The translations under genes were made by a program, and so were the position numbers. The notes beneath the pieces are model-generated. The model saw only the letters and a list, made by a program, of their open reading frames with translations. It had not been told where the DNA came from and searched no databases. This document shows positions 17,440 through 26,305 of a DNA stretch of 64,000 nucleotides, in pieces (position 1 is the first letter of the stretch; each line of letters begins with the position of its first letter). The DNA is taken from the NCBI GenBank assembly GCA_038125665.1, contig JAYPEI010000005.1:88831-152830 (forward strand), given 5' to 3'. Source of the stretch: CAILUG01 sp038125665. GTDB taxonomy: Bacteria; Pseudomonadota; Gammaproteobacteria; Pseudomonadales; Pseudohongiellaceae.

Positions 17440-17880
17440 TTAAGTGCTTGTCTCATCAGTTTGGTGTAGACCATAATTTTCAGCTAAGGTAGAGACTTTC
17501 TTCTCTCCTTTGTCCGCATAATCTCTAGGTGGCTGATATGTTTCTTCAGAGGAGGCATTTTTGTCACGATGAAGTATGGCTTTAGCTGCTGCGCTGAGTT
17601 GAAGTTGTTCTGAGACATGTTCTGGACAAAAATCATGTGCACCTTTGGCTAGATGTAGATAGACATCACGATAGGAATCATTGAGGGTGTTGATTAAATC
17701 AGCCGTGTCAGTAAAGTGTGAATGAACGTCTTGTTTGTAATTTTCATGCTTTGCAGTGAGTTCGTTAATCAGCTCTTGCAGATGCTGAACACGAACTTCA
17801 TCTGAGCCGAAGAGACGAGAAGCTAAAATCCCAGCGATGCCTCCTGAAAGAAAACATACAGAGCCAATAATCCACAGCAT
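17440..17880 (-). CDS. zapG: ZapG (YhcB/DUF1043) inner-membrane protein
   Basis: 146 residues with one N-terminal membrane segment (about 2-22) followed by a long charged coiled-coil region and a disordered tail. These features and the start MLWIIGSVCFLSGGIAG fit the YhcB/DUF1043 family, renamed ZapG, which links the elongation and division machineries in E. coli. AAGGA precedes the ATG by 8 bases. It is divergent from zapE, the same neighbour pair as in many gammaproteobacteria (yhcB next to zapE/yhcM). Confidence 0.85.
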   Translation of the reverse strand: MLWIIGSVCFLSGGIAGILASRLFGSDEVRVQHLQELINELTAKHENYKQDVHSHFTDTADLINTLNDSYRDVYLHLAKGAHDFCPEHVSEQLQLSAAAKAILHRDKNASSEETYQPPRDYADKGEKKVSTLAENYGLHQTDETST

Positions 17881-17990
17881 AGATTAATCCTTCTTGATAA
17901 AACTTTAGTATTGTTCTTGATTATATCTATAATTGAGATCATTAGAATATTCTAGACAATTTTAGATATTAAATTCTGCAGGAAAACTCC

Positions 17991-19127
17991 TTGAAACCCC
18001 CATCTCAAAAATTTCATGCCGAGCCTTTGTCCGTCCTTCTGCAATACGAGGCAGATTTAAATGCTGGTCTTATCATGCCAGACCCAGCCCAAGCGAAATT
18101 AGTGAAAGCCTTGCAGAAGCGTCACGAAATGCTAGCCCGACTTTGGCAACAAGGGTCTGCTTGGCATGGTATATTTTCATTCTTCCAGGATGGAGAGGCT
18201 CACGAAAAAAGTAAAGGTTTATATATTTGGGGAGGGGTTGGGCGCGGAAAAACATATCTCATGGACCTTTTTTATTCAGGCTTGTCTAGTGATCGTAAGT
18301 TGCGTGTGCATTTTCATAGGTTTATGTTGCAACTACACAGAGATCTACAGCAACTGCAGGGTCAAACAAACCCATTAGTAGGCATAGCAAAAGAACTGTC
18401 TGAAAAGGTAGACGTTATTTGCTTTGACGAATTTTTTGTCAGCGATATAGGAGATGCCATGCTGCTTGGCCCTCTGTTAAGTTTACTTTTTGAGAGGGGA
18501 GTTATCCTGATTGCTACCTCTAATATTAAGCCGGAGAGTCTTTACGAGCGTGGCTTGCAAAGAGGTAGCTTTCTACCTGCCATAGCTGCCATCATAGAAC
18601 ATACGGAAGTCTTTGAACTAGTTGCAGCACAAGATTATAGGCTCAGGTCGATGAATAAAACCGGGACCTTTTTTCATCCGTTGAATTCAGAAAATCATCA
18701 TCTTCTCTGCTCGTTGTTCTCTGAACTTAGTATGGTTTCCGATATCAGCCCAGGCGTGTTAGAGGTTTGTAGCAGGAAATTACCCGTCGAGGGACTACAC
18801 TCAAACCTAGTATGGTTTAAGTTTAGCACCTTGTGCGAGGGACCAAGAGCGGCAGCTGATTATATTGAGTTGGCAAACCATTATCACACGGTCTTCCTCT
18901 CGGATGTGCCAGTGCTGACGGAGCAGAAAGATGATGCAGCAAGGCGGTTTATATCCCTCGTTGATGAATTTTATGATCATCGAGTAAAGCTCGTCTTGAG
19001 TGCAGCGACTGCACTAAATGAACTATATCAAGGATCAGAACTTAAATTTGCCTTTGAGCGTTGCGAAAGCCGACTTTTAGAAATGCAGACTCGAGAGTAT
19101 CTGAGTCTCCCTCACGCCACTAAATAA
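17991..19127 (+). CDS. zapE: Cell division ATPase ZapE (AFG1-like)
   Basis: 378-residue P-loop ATPase of the AFG1/LACE1 family; E. coli ZapE binds FtsZ and is needed for division under heat or low oxygen. The Walker A motif GVGRGKTYLMD is near residue 83, Walker B VICFDEFFVSD near 138, and the RGSFLPAI element follows. The start is TTG at 17991, with AGGA about 8 bases upstream and no in-frame ATG that keeps the conserved N-terminus. It stands alone, divergent from zapG. Confidence 0.93.
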   Translation: MKPPSQKFHAEPLSVLLQYEADLNAGLIMPDPAQAKLVKALQKRHEMLARLWQQGSAWHGIFSFFQDGEAHEKSKGLYIWGGVGRGKTYLMDLFYSGLSSDRKLRVHFHRFMLQLHRDLQQLQGQTNPLVGIAKELSEKVDVICFDEFFVSDIGDAMLLGPLLSLLFERGVILIATSNIKPESLYERGLQRGSFLPAIAAIIEHTEVFELVAAQDYRLRSMNKTGTFFHPLNSENHHLLCSLFSELSMVSDISPGVLEVCSRKLPVEGLHSNLVWFKFSTLCEGPRAAADYIELANHYHTVFLSDVPVLTEQKDDAARRFISLVDEFYDHRVKLVLSAATALNELYQGSELKFAFERCESRLLEMQTREYLSLPHATK

Positions 19128-19305
19128 AATCAAGAGAAAAAGTTGAAAAAAGAGAGCTCTACAGGTACAATTCGCGGCCCTATGGATACCCGATCGGTTC
19201 AGCTCCCACACTGCTGGTACCAAATAAATAAATTGAACAGGGTGTCCTGAAGCTGGACGATATGCACTTCTAAGACTGATCTGACGAAAGTATTAGTTGT
19301 GGGTT

Positions 19306-19334
19306 TTGAACTAAGCTTGCGGGTGAAACATAAC
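19306..19334 (+). promoter_or_regulatory. Likely sigma-70 promoter for rplM-rpsI
   Basis: TTGAAC (19306-19311) and CATAAC (19329-19334) are 17 bases apart, which is the ideal spacing. Transcription would start near 19341 and give a 60-base leader before rplM. The 273-base gap from zapE contains no gene. Confidence 0.45.
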
Positions 19335-19400
19335 TTATTGATTTTAAAAGAGGTCCTGGCTTAGGCTAGTACACCGAAGAATTAACTTAGAGAACATCTG

Positions 19401-19835
19401 ATGAAAACCTTTTCTGCCAAGAAAGAGACAGTACAGCAAGATTGGTATGTAGTTGATGCCGCGGGTCAGACACTAGGTCGTCTGGCATCTGCATTAGCTA
19501 CCCGTCTGCGGGGTAAGCATAAGCCTGAATACACATCTCACGTGGACACTGGCGACTACATTGTAGTGATTAACGCCGATAAAATCGCAGTGACTGGTAA
19601 CAAGGGAAAAAATAAGATGTATCACAACCATTCACAGTACCCAGGTGGTCTGCGTAGCCGCTGCTTCAATGAGGTTATTCAGGGTTCTACTCCTGAAGAA
19701 GCGTTAAAATTAGCTGTGAAAGGAATGATTCCACGGAATCCGCTGGGTCGTGACATGATGCGCAAATTGAAAGTGTACGCTGGCATGGAGCATCCTCATT
19801 CTGCTCAACAACCGGCACCACTGAATCTCGGTTAA
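19401..19835 (+). CDS. rplM: 50S ribosomal protein L13
   Basis: 144 residues, close to the 142 of E. coli. Starts MKTFSAKKETVQQDWYVVDA and holds the L13 signature region VKGMIPRNPLGRDMMRKLKVY near the C-terminus. L13 binds 23S rRNA early in large-subunit assembly. It is followed by rpsI after 17 bases, the universal rplM-rpsI pair. Confidence 0.98.
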   Translation: MKTFSAKKETVQQDWYVVDAAGQTLGRLASALATRLRGKHKPEYTSHVDTGDYIVVINADKIAVTGNKGKNKMYHNHSQYPGGLRSRCFNEVIQGSTPEEALKLAVKGMIPRNPLGRDMMRKLKVYAGMEHPHSAQQPAPLNLG

Positions 19836-19852
19836 GGATATAGGACAAGAAC

Positions 19853-20245
19853 ATGGCAAGCACTCAATTCTATGGCACTGGTCGACGCAAAACCTCCACT
19901 GCTCGTGTATTTATCAAGCCAGGAAGTGGTAATATTACAATTAATGACCGTACTCTGGATGTATATTTTGGTAGAGAAGTGGCTCGCATGATCGTGCGTC
20001 AGCCTCTGGAACTGCTAGATGCTAAAGATAAATTCGATATATTTGTAACTGTAGCAGGTGGCGGCAGTTTTGGTCAGGCTGGAGCGATACGTCATGGCTT
20101 AACGCGTGCGCTCATCGAATATGATGAGGGAAACCGTTCCCCCCTTCGTAAAGCAGGTTTTGTCACTCGTGATTCGCGTGAGGTGGAGCGTAAGAAAGTC
20201 GGATTGCGCAAAGCACGTAAAAGACCTCAATACTCTAAGCGTTAA
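19853..20245 (+). CDS. rpsI: 30S ribosomal protein S9
   Basis: 130 residues, the E. coli length. It carries YGTGRRKTSTARVF at the start and ends in the basic tail RKRPQYSKR, whose C-terminus reaches the P-site tRNA in the ribosome. Second gene of the rplM-rpsI operon, with a good terminator just downstream. Confidence 0.98.
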   Translation: MASTQFYGTGRRKTSTARVFIKPGSGNITINDRTLDVYFGREVARMIVRQPLELLDAKDKFDIFVTVAGGGSFGQAGAIRHGLTRALIEYDEGNRSPLRKAGFVTRDSREVERKKVGLRKARKRPQYSKR

Positions 20246-20276
20246 GCCAATACGGTTTTGCTGTTACATCCAATAC

Positions 20277-20315
20277 AAAAGCGCTGCCTAATCGAATAGA
20301 GCGGCGCTTTTTTTA
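20277..20315 (+). terminator. Rho-independent terminator after rpsI
   Basis: AGCGCTGC pairs with GCGGCGCT (one G-U pair) around a 13-base loop. AAAA precedes and seven T follow. It begins 32 bases after the rpsI stop. Confidence 0.88.
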
Positions 20316-20439
20316 TTCTACATCGATAATTAAATAGTTGTTTTTGAGTAGCTTTCCCCCCTAATCGTCCTTGAAAAAAATGCCCCAAGACAGTAAAATT
20401 CGCGCGTTAAATTTCCAGCTTGAAATAGGAGAGTAAGAC

Positions 20440-21042
20440 GTGAGTGACGGCACGGTTAATGAAGGTCGCCGGAGGTTTTTGGTCGGTAGTACAACTCTTG
20501 TAGGTGCTGCAGGTGGGGTAGGAGCCGCGGTCCCTTTCGTGGGTTCATGGAATCCAAGTGCTAGGGCGCTTGCTGCCGGTGCACCCATTACAATAGACAT
20601 AAGTCGTCTGCAACCTGGTGAACTCCTTGGGCCAATGCCGGCGTGGCGTGGTCAGCCGATTTTTGTCATGCGTCGAGACAAAACTGTTCTAGATAATTTA
20701 CATCAACATATTGATCATTTAGCCGATCCAAATTCTGAACGCAAGGATCAACAACCAGAGTATGCTCAAAACGAATTTCGTTCACGTAAGCCAGAAATCA
20801 TGGTGCTGGTAGGTTTATGTACTCACCTAGGCTGTTCTCCACAGTTATTCGCAAAGGTTGAGCCGCAAGATTTCGATCCAAATTGGCATGGCGGCTTCTT
20901 CTGTCCATGTCACGGATCCAAGTTCGACCTTGCTGGTCGAGTCTATAGTGGTGTTCCAGCTCCTTCTAACTTAAGTGTACCTCCTCACTTTTATGTCAAC
21001 GATGACGTCATAGTGATTGGTCTTGATGGGGAGAATTCTTAG
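20440..21042 (+). CDS. petA: Ubiquinol-cytochrome c reductase Rieske iron-sulfur subunit
   Basis: 200 residues from a GTG start. The N-terminus has a twin-arginine pattern (RRRFLVGS, 10-17) and a glycine-rich membrane segment, as in uncleaved Tat-dependent Rieske proteins. The [2Fe-2S] ligands are Cys127 and His129 (CTHLGC) and Cys155 and His158 (CPCH), with a Cys132-Cys157 disulfide expected. It moves electrons from ubiquinol to cytochrome c1 in the bc1 complex. Its stop codon overlaps the GTG of the cytochrome gene by one base. Confidence 0.97.
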   Translation: MSDGTVNEGRRRFLVGSTTLVGAAGGVGAAVPFVGSWNPSARALAAGAPITIDISRLQPGELLGPMPAWRGQPIFVMRRDKTVLDNLHQHIDHLADPNSERKDQQPEYAQNEFRSRKPEIMVLVGLCTHLGCSPQLFAKVEPQDFDPNWHGGFFCPCHGSKFDLAGRVYSGVPAPSNLSVPPHFYVNDDVIVIGLDGENS

Positions 21043-23045
21043 TGGCCGATTTCGAAAATAAAATACAAAACCAAGGTGGCTTACTGGGGTGGATTAATGC
21101 TCGACTGCCGATAATACCTGCTTTTGAAAAGCACATGAGCAAGTATTATGCACCCAAGAATTTCAATATTTGGTACGTTTTTGGTGTTCTTTCGATGGTA
21201 GTGCTAGTTAACCAATTGTTGACTGGTATCTGGCTCACTATGAATTTTAATACCTCCGCTGAAGGTGCTTTTGCTTCAGTGGAATACATTATGCGTGATG
21301 TCGACTACGGTTGGATTTTACGCTATATGCACTCCACAGGTGCCTCTGCGTTCTTCATTGTTGTGTATCTGCATATGTTCAGAGGGCTAATGTATGGCTC
21401 CTATCAAAAACCCAGGGAGTTAATCTGGATTTTTGGTATGACCATTTATCTAGTGTTAATGGCTGAAGGGTTTATGGGTTACGTGCTTCCTTGGGGACAA
21501 ATGTCTTATTGGGGAGCAAATGTTATTGTATCTTTGTTCGGAGCTATTCCAGTTATTGGCCAAGATTTGATGGTTTGGATTCAAGGTGATTACTTGATTT
21601 CAGGTGCCACGTTAAATCGTTTCTTTGCTCTACATGTCATTGCATTACCCCTTGTCCTAGTAGGTTTGGTTTTCTTACACATTCTGGCTCTACACGAAGT
21701 GGGTTCAAATAACCCAGATGGAATTGATATTAAGAAGAATAAAGATGCGAATGGCATTCCACTTGATGGAGTTGCTTTCCACCCATACTACACAGTGCAT
21801 GATCTCGTTGCTATTGTAGTATTTCTGTTCGTGTTCTGCTTTGTGATTTTCTTCATGCCAGAAATGAATGGTTACTTTTTAGAACACGCTAATTTTGAGC
21901 AAGCCAATAACCTCAAGACACCGGAACATATTGCCCCTGTTTGGTACTTCACTCCATTCTATTCAATGTTGCGAGCGGTAACTTATCCTTTTCTTGGCTT
22001 TGATGCCAAGATGTGGGGAATGATTGTGATGGGCTTAGCGATAGCCATTCTATTTGTTGTGCCTTGGTTAGATCGAAGCACGGTTCGTTCTATTCGTTAT
22101 AAAGGTTGGACTTCACGCGTAGCTTTATTATTGTTCGTAGTATGCTTTGTCATCTTAGGGGTGTTGGGAACAAAAATTGCAACAGGTCCTCGCACAGCAT
22201 TGGCTCAAATTTGTACAGTTTACTACTTCATTTTTTTCCTAGCTATGCCTTGGTATACGAGTCGTGAAAAGACAACACAACCGCCAGAACGAGTTACCGG
22301 TCGTTTTATAACGATACCGCAGTTAATTGGCACCTTGGTGCTTTTGAGTAGCTTGATCTTTCTACCACTTAAGGTTGTGGGAGCAGAAGCTCATGTGATA
22401 TTGCCAGAATTTGAGGTCGATCTGGAAAACCAACCCTCTCTCCAGAGTGGGGCAAGAACTTTCGTAAACTACTGCATGGGTTGCCATGGGGCCCAATATA
22501 TGCGCTATAACCGTATAGCTAAAGACCTTGGAATTCCAGAAAATATTATGGCTGAAGAAATGCTATTTTCTCCCGGAGCAGAAATTGGTGGTCTTATGCG
22601 AACTGCTATGTCTGCTGAACTAGCAAAAAATTGGTTCGGTGTTGCACCTCCAGACCTAACTTTGGTTGCTCGAGTACGCGGACCTGAGTGGTTGTATGGG
22701 TATCTGAAAGGGTTCTACCAAGATGAATCGCGCCCCTTCGGCGTTAACAATGTAGTTTTTCCTAATGTTGGTATGCCTAATGTATTGGTCGGATTACAAG
22801 GACACCAGTCGCTTTGTGAAAATAAAAATTGTGAGTCTCCAACTCAACATATTGAAGGGACAGGGCATCTCACTGTGGAAGAATTTGACCAATTGATTGC
22901 AGATCTAGTCAACTTCCTTACTTATTTGGGAGAGCCCGCAAGATTACACAGAGAGATTATAGGGACATATGTGCTCTTCTTCCTCGCATTCCTGTTGGTA
23001 TTTGTTTACATGCTTAATCGCGAGTATTGGAAAGACGTTCACTAA
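21042..23045 (+). CDS. petBC: Fused cytochrome b / cytochrome c1 of the bc1 complex
   Basis: One 667-residue frame holds both catalytic cytochromes. The cytochrome b part (about 1-420) has haem ligands His97/His111 and His198/His213 and the Qo motif as PVWY. The c1 part has a hydrophobic segment ending in VVGAEAH (445-451), which looks like its former signal peptide, then CMGCH (Cys478, Cys481, His482), a GMPN segment for the methionine side, and a C-terminal anchor. The last ATG before the c1 part is at codon 402, inside a cytochrome b helix, so no separate c1 start is evident. Bradyrhizobium FbcH is the known precedent: it is made as one chain and then cut. Confidence 0.94.
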   Translation: MADFENKIQNQGGLLGWINARLPIIPAFEKHMSKYYAPKNFNIWYVFGVLSMVVLVNQLLTGIWLTMNFNTSAEGAFASVEYIMRDVDYGWILRYMHSTGASAFFIVVYLHMFRGLMYGSYQKPRELIWIFGMTIYLVLMAEGFMGYVLPWGQMSYWGANVIVSLFGAIPVIGQDLMVWIQGDYLISGATLNRFFALHVIALPLVLVGLVFLHILALHEVGSNNPDGIDIKKNKDANGIPLDGVAFHPYYTVHDLVAIVVFLFVFCFVIFFMPEMNGYFLEHANFEQANNLKTPEHIAPVWYFTPFYSMLRAVTYPFLGFDAKMWGMIVMGLAIAILFVVPWLDRSTVRSIRYKGWTSRVALLLFVVCFVILGVLGTKIATGPRTALAQICTVYYFIFFLAMPWYTSREKTTQPPERVTGRFITIPQLIGTLVLLSSLIFLPLKVVGAEAHVILPEFEVDLENQPSLQSGARTFVNYCMGCHGAQYMRYNRIAKDLGIPENIMAEEMLFSPGAEIGGLMRTAMSAELAKNWFGVAPPDLTLVARVRGPEWLYGYLKGFYQDESRPFGVNNVVFPNVGMPNVLVGLQGHQSLCENKNCESPTQHIEGTGHLTVEEFDQLIADLVNFLTYLGEPARLHREIIGTYVLFFLAFLLVFVYMLNREYWKDVH

Positions 23046-23079
23046 CAATTTAATTCAAAGACAAGATGAGGCCAACTTA

Positions 23080-23715
23080 ATGGGAGTTGTCACTAAACGC
23101 TCTTCAATGCTTTTTTACTCTGATGGCTATTCTCAGTTTAGTCATCGGGTACGTATCGTACTTGCCGAAAAAGGTGTTACGGTAGAAACAGTTGATGTAG
23201 ATATTTACGATAAGCCAGAGGATTTGGCTGCTCTTAATCCTTATAACAGTTTACCAACATTAGTTGATAGAGACTTGGTGCTCTATGAGCCTAACATTAT
23301 GATGGAATACTTGGATGAACGCTTTCCACATCCTCCGTTGTTTCCTGTTTATCCTGTTGCGCGTGCTCAGAGTAGATTATGGATCTATCGAGTAGATCGT
23401 GATTGGAGCGGCTTAGTTGAAAAACTGCAGAGTGAAGATGGAACTGAGGAAGAACTAGATTCAGCGCGCAAAGAGTTGCGTGAGAGTTTAATTTCTGTTT
23501 CTCCGATTTTTGCAGAGAAAGCTTATTTCATGAGTGATGAATTTACTATAGTAGATTGCTGTGTTCTGCCAATCCTTTGGCGTCTTCCAGAAATTGGCAT
23601 TCGTTTGCCTGAAACTAAAGCCACTAAACCTTTGCTTGAGTATCGAGCGCGTTTACTTGAGCGTGAGTCTGTTCAAGCAGCTTTTTCTGAACAGGAACGT
23701 GAAATGCGTACCTAA
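23080..23715 (+). CDS. sspA: Stringent starvation protein A
   Basis: 211 residues with a glutathione S-transferase fold: thioredoxin-like part with MLFYSDGYSQFSHRVRIVLAEKG-type start (stop at HRVRIVL for the key helix), then YNSLPTLVDRDLVLYEPNIMMEY, then an all-helical part. SspA binds RNA polymerase and acts in starvation and acid tolerance. The ATG at 23080 has GAGG about 9 bases upstream; a longer open frame runs back into petBC but is not family-like. It lies 34 bases after petBC and is followed by sspB. Confidence 0.94.
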   Translation: MGVVTKRSSMLFYSDGYSQFSHRVRIVLAEKGVTVETVDVDIYDKPEDLAALNPYNSLPTLVDRDLVLYEPNIMMEYLDERFPHPPLFPVYPVARAQSRLWIYRVDRDWSGLVEKLQSEDGTEEELDSARKELRESLISVSPIFAEKAYFMSDEFTIVDCCVLPILWRLPEIGIRLPETKATKPLLEYRARLLERESVQAAFSEQEREMRT

Positions 23716-23740
23716 GGGTATGCATGTTCTTTTTATGGCC

Positions 23741-24169
23741 ATGACTAGTCATAAGCCTTACTTGATTCGTGCTCTTTATGAGTGGATTCTAGATAATGGC
23801 TGTACTCCTTACATTCTCGCCAACGCGATGGCACCGGGTGTAGAAGTGCCACAGCAAGGCGTTAAGGATGGTCAGGTAATTCTTAATATCAACCCACAGG
23901 CTGTAAAAGGATTATTGATTACGAATGAAATGTTGGAGTTTGATGGCCGTTTTGGAGGGATACCAAAACATATTCGAGTGCCTGTTGCGGCTGTTCATGG
24001 TATCTATGCTCGAGAAAATGGTCAGGGTATGATCTTTGAGGCGGAGGAGGATTCTACTCCGACCCCACCTTCTGCCTCTGGGGCACCCACATTTTCAAGG
24101 ACATCTAAGGTTTTGGGCGATTCAAAGCGCACGGATACAGTGCGTCCAATCCTAAAAGTTATCAAATAA
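23741..24169 (+). CDS. sspB: ClpXP protease specificity-enhancing factor SspB
   Basis: Adaptor that carries ssrA-tagged proteins to ClpXP. The conserved core PYLIRALYEWILDNG, GQVILNINPQAV, RFGGIP and IYARENGQGMIFE is present, followed by an acidic, proline-rich linker and the C-terminal ClpX-binding tail RPILKVIK. The ATG at 23741 fits relatives that begin 5 residues before PYL. An in-frame ATG at 23720 gives 7 more residues; neither has a strong ribosome binding site, so coupling to sspA is likely. Confidence 0.93.
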   Translation: MTSHKPYLIRALYEWILDNGCTPYILANAMAPGVEVPQQGVKDGQVILNINPQAVKGLLITNEMLEFDGRFGGIPKHIRVPVAAVHGIYARENGQGMIFEAEEDSTPTPPSASGAPTFSRTSKVLGDSKRTDTVRPILKVIK

Positions 24170-24556
24170 TCGTTTTTCTATTTATTCTGGATAGGAATGT
24201 CTTCATACATATAAGTACGAAATTTAATGCTATTTTAGCTATGGTCCTTTGTTGCTGATAGCAATAGTTTACTTTGATGCGTTCAAGTTCATTGATAATG
24301 CATCAGCTCCATTTTGGAATTTTTATCGCTAGATACTGCTAGTCCAATTTAATAGATCTATATAGTCACTGAGTTCATACAGTATAGTCTGTTGCTAAGA
24401 GAAATTAAGGCTTTAATCTTTGAAAGGCATGATTTTAGAATTATTTTTTTTTAACATTAGCTACCGGTAATATACGTTATTGAAATGAGGTTAAGTCGGA
24501 AGTGATAATAGTGTTGGCCGGCCTTGACCATTCAGGATTCAAATCATGGACGTAAT
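24170..24556. other. Gap after sspB without a recognised feature
   Basis: AT-rich, with many stops in all frames. A 35-codon plus-strand frame near 24240-24340 is open but has no start or recognisable motif. No convincing terminator for sspB was found. The stretch to 25139 continues with the broken frame described next. Confidence 0.4.
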
Positions 24557-24916
24557 CTAATCAAGAAAAGCTGCTTCATCTAGGGGCGTTTTGTGCTTAA
24601 ATCGATCTTGCCATAAGAGCTCATCATAAAAATTTTCCTGATAAGCTTTTAGTATTAGCTGTTTCTTTAGCTTAACCATGTGACTACTAATACTTGTTAG
24701 ACTACTATGCCATTTACTAACTAATTCTTTGAGTTGACCAAGAAATCTACTCGTGAAGATCTACTCGCCAAAAAAGTTAAGCATACAAAACTCATCAAAA
24801 GATGCATTGAAAAAGGCATTGATCAAAATAAATTATATTAGATCTTGGTTGGCATGTTGGATGCGCTCAAGAAACAGAAGTGATTTTTTTATAGCCTGGG
24901 ATGAGTAAGATGAATT
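24557..24916 (-). pseudogene. Broken minus-strand gene remnant with two internal stops
   Basis: The frame from 24916 down to TAG at 24557 spans 120 codons, interrupted only by TAA at 24833-24835 and TAG at 24761-24763. The three parts read like protein: helical stretches such as KKSLLFLERIQHANQDLI, then FNASFDEFCMLNFFGE, then a 67-residue end with GQLKELVSKW, LKAYQENFYDELLW and KTPLDEAAFLD. Only the last part has an ATG (24679), which would give 40 residues. I do not recognise the family. It sits between sspB and dolP, where relatives usually have no gene. Confidence 0.4.
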
Positions 24917-25139
24917 TCAGAAAATCTTTTGGTGACAATGTGGCTGTCCAAGAAATAAAGGTGTACAAGTGCACATGCATAATACAAATGAAGGAGCTGG
25001 GCATGAACAAGCCTGAATTCAGGGGATAATATTTTAAGATGTACATAAAATAAAATATATTTATCCTGTAATTGCTACCTTTTCAACCTCATTTGATAAC
25101 TGGAAGGCTGTAGTTTTCCGTATAAATCCAAGAGTAATT

Positions 25140-25715
25140 TCAGTCGATATACTCAAAAGCGCGAATAACTTTTGTGACTCCTGATGCTTGAGAAGCTAAT
25201 TCGCTAGCTAATTCAGCCTCATTATGGGTTAAGAGCCCCATTAGATAGATGACACCGTGTTCTGCTACTACTTTTATGCGCATTCCACTAACGGTAGGAT
25301 CTGCAAGCATTAGTGCTTTGACTTTTGTGGATAATAAAGCATCTGCACTCCGAGTAAGCAGAGAGATTGGAGGAGAAATCTCAAGTTCATTATGTACTGT
25401 CTTAACTTGTGAAGGCGTTGTAGCTACTTTGGTGGCAAGGTTCTTCAAGTCACGGTCTTGCACCTGGCCAGTAAGCAACACTACTCCATTAAAGCTTGTT
25501 ACATTGATATGTGCATCAGCAAAGCGATCATCATCGGCATGCAAATTAACTATAATTGTAGTCTCTATAGTATTATCATCAAAAACACTACCAATTGTTC
25601 GTCGTCCACTATTTTCCTGTATGCCCTCTTTATTTGCAGCAGTCATTACAGTGACACAACTAGTAAGCAATACAGCACAGGCAATCATATTAACAAAGCG
25701 TAAGAGTATACTCAT
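25140..25715 (-). CDS. dolP: BON-domain outer-membrane lipoprotein (DolP/YraP)
   Basis: 191 residues with a lipoprotein signal ending in LLTSC (Cys20). Two BON domains follow, about 46-112 and 122-190, each with the G-x-V-x-L-x-G pattern (FNGVVLLTGQV and HGVIYLMGLL). DolP (formerly YraP) sits in the outer membrane, binds anionic lipids at division sites, and supports envelope integrity. Its start overlaps the upstream SIS gene by four bases, as in the lpoA-yraN-diaA-yraP order of enterobacteria. Confidence 0.93.
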   Translation of the reverse strand: MSILLRFVNMIACAVLLTSCVTVMTAANKEGIQENSGRRTIGSVFDDNTIETTIIVNLHADDDRFADAHINVTSFNGVVLLTGQVQDRDLKNLATKVATTPSQVKTVHNELEISPPISLLTRSADALLSTKVKALMLADPTVSGMRIKVVAEHGVIYLMGLLTHNEAELASELASQASGVTKVIRAFEYID

Positions 25716-26305
25716 GATAGTTCTCCAAAAAGTTGAGTATCAATCAAATCACATAAACAATGTATGACTAGAAGGTGAACTTCCTGGACTCTTGCTGTAA
25801 CATTGGAAGGTACACAGATTTCTATATCGTTATCTGACAGAAAATCTCTCAGTTTACCTCCATCTTTTCCAGTAAGTGCTACAACGCGCATACCTCGTTG
25901 CTGAGCAATTTTTATAGCACTAAGAACATTACTTGAATTTCCACTTGTTGAGATGGCCAATAGTACATCACCAGATTTTCCTAGGGCACGAATCTGCTTT
26001 GAGAAAATTTCTTCATAACTGTAGTCATTTGCAATTGATGTTAAAGTAGATGTATCAGTGGATAACGCTATTGCGGGAAGAGCAGGTCGTTCACGTTCAA
26101 AGCGATTTAATAATTCTGAGGAAAAATGTTGAGAATCTCCTGCTGAACCACCATTACCACAAGCCAGAATTTTTCCCTCAGCAAGAAGACTTTTTACCAT
26201 TGCATCAGCCGCTGCAGTAATGGGGTCGACAAGTGTTTGCAGCGATTGCATTTTTGTTTCAATACTTGCTGTGAAGTGGTGTTTAACGCGATCTTGGAGA
26301 TTCAT
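25712..26305 (-). CDS. gmhA: SIS-domain protein, phosphoheptose isomerase/DiaA family
   Basis: About 197 residues. The SIS fold shows CGNGGSAGDSQHFSSELLNRF, ALSTDTSTLTSIANDYSYE and AISTSGNSSNVL. GmhA makes the heptose precursor of LPS core; DiaA, its close relative in the same gene slot in E. coli, helps DnaA at the origin. The Pseudomonas protein in this slot is called GmhA and is very similar by eye; sequence alone does not decide between roles. The ATG at 26305 gives the family N-terminus (MNLQDRVKHHF); an upstream ATG or TTG would add 14-19 residues. No strong ribosome binding site. Confidence 0.88.
   Translation of the reverse strand: MNLQDRVKHHFTASIETKMQSLQTLVDPITAAADAMVKSLLAEGKILACGNGGSAGDSQHFSSELLNRFERERPALPAIALSTDTSTLTSIANDYSYEEIFSKQIRALGKSGDVLLAISTSGNSSNVLSAIKIAQQRGMRVVALTGKDGGKLRDFLSDNDIEICVPSNVTARVQEVHLLVIHCLCDLIDTQLFGELS

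Noticed and set aside
24520..24550. GGATTCAAATC, like a tRNA T-loop
   Set aside because: No acceptor stem, D arm or anticodon arm could be paired around it.
24707..24882. Plus-strand frame with KKSTREDLLAKK and LIKRCIEKGI, broken by stops
   Set aside because: Antisense to the minus-strand pseudogene frame, which is longer and more protein-like across the whole stretch; the two cannot both be the original gene.
24901..25029. A 42-residue plus-strand frame starting MSKMNFRKSFGDN
   Set aside because: No ribosome binding site, no known motif, and it meets the upstream end of the better-supported minus-strand pseudogene.
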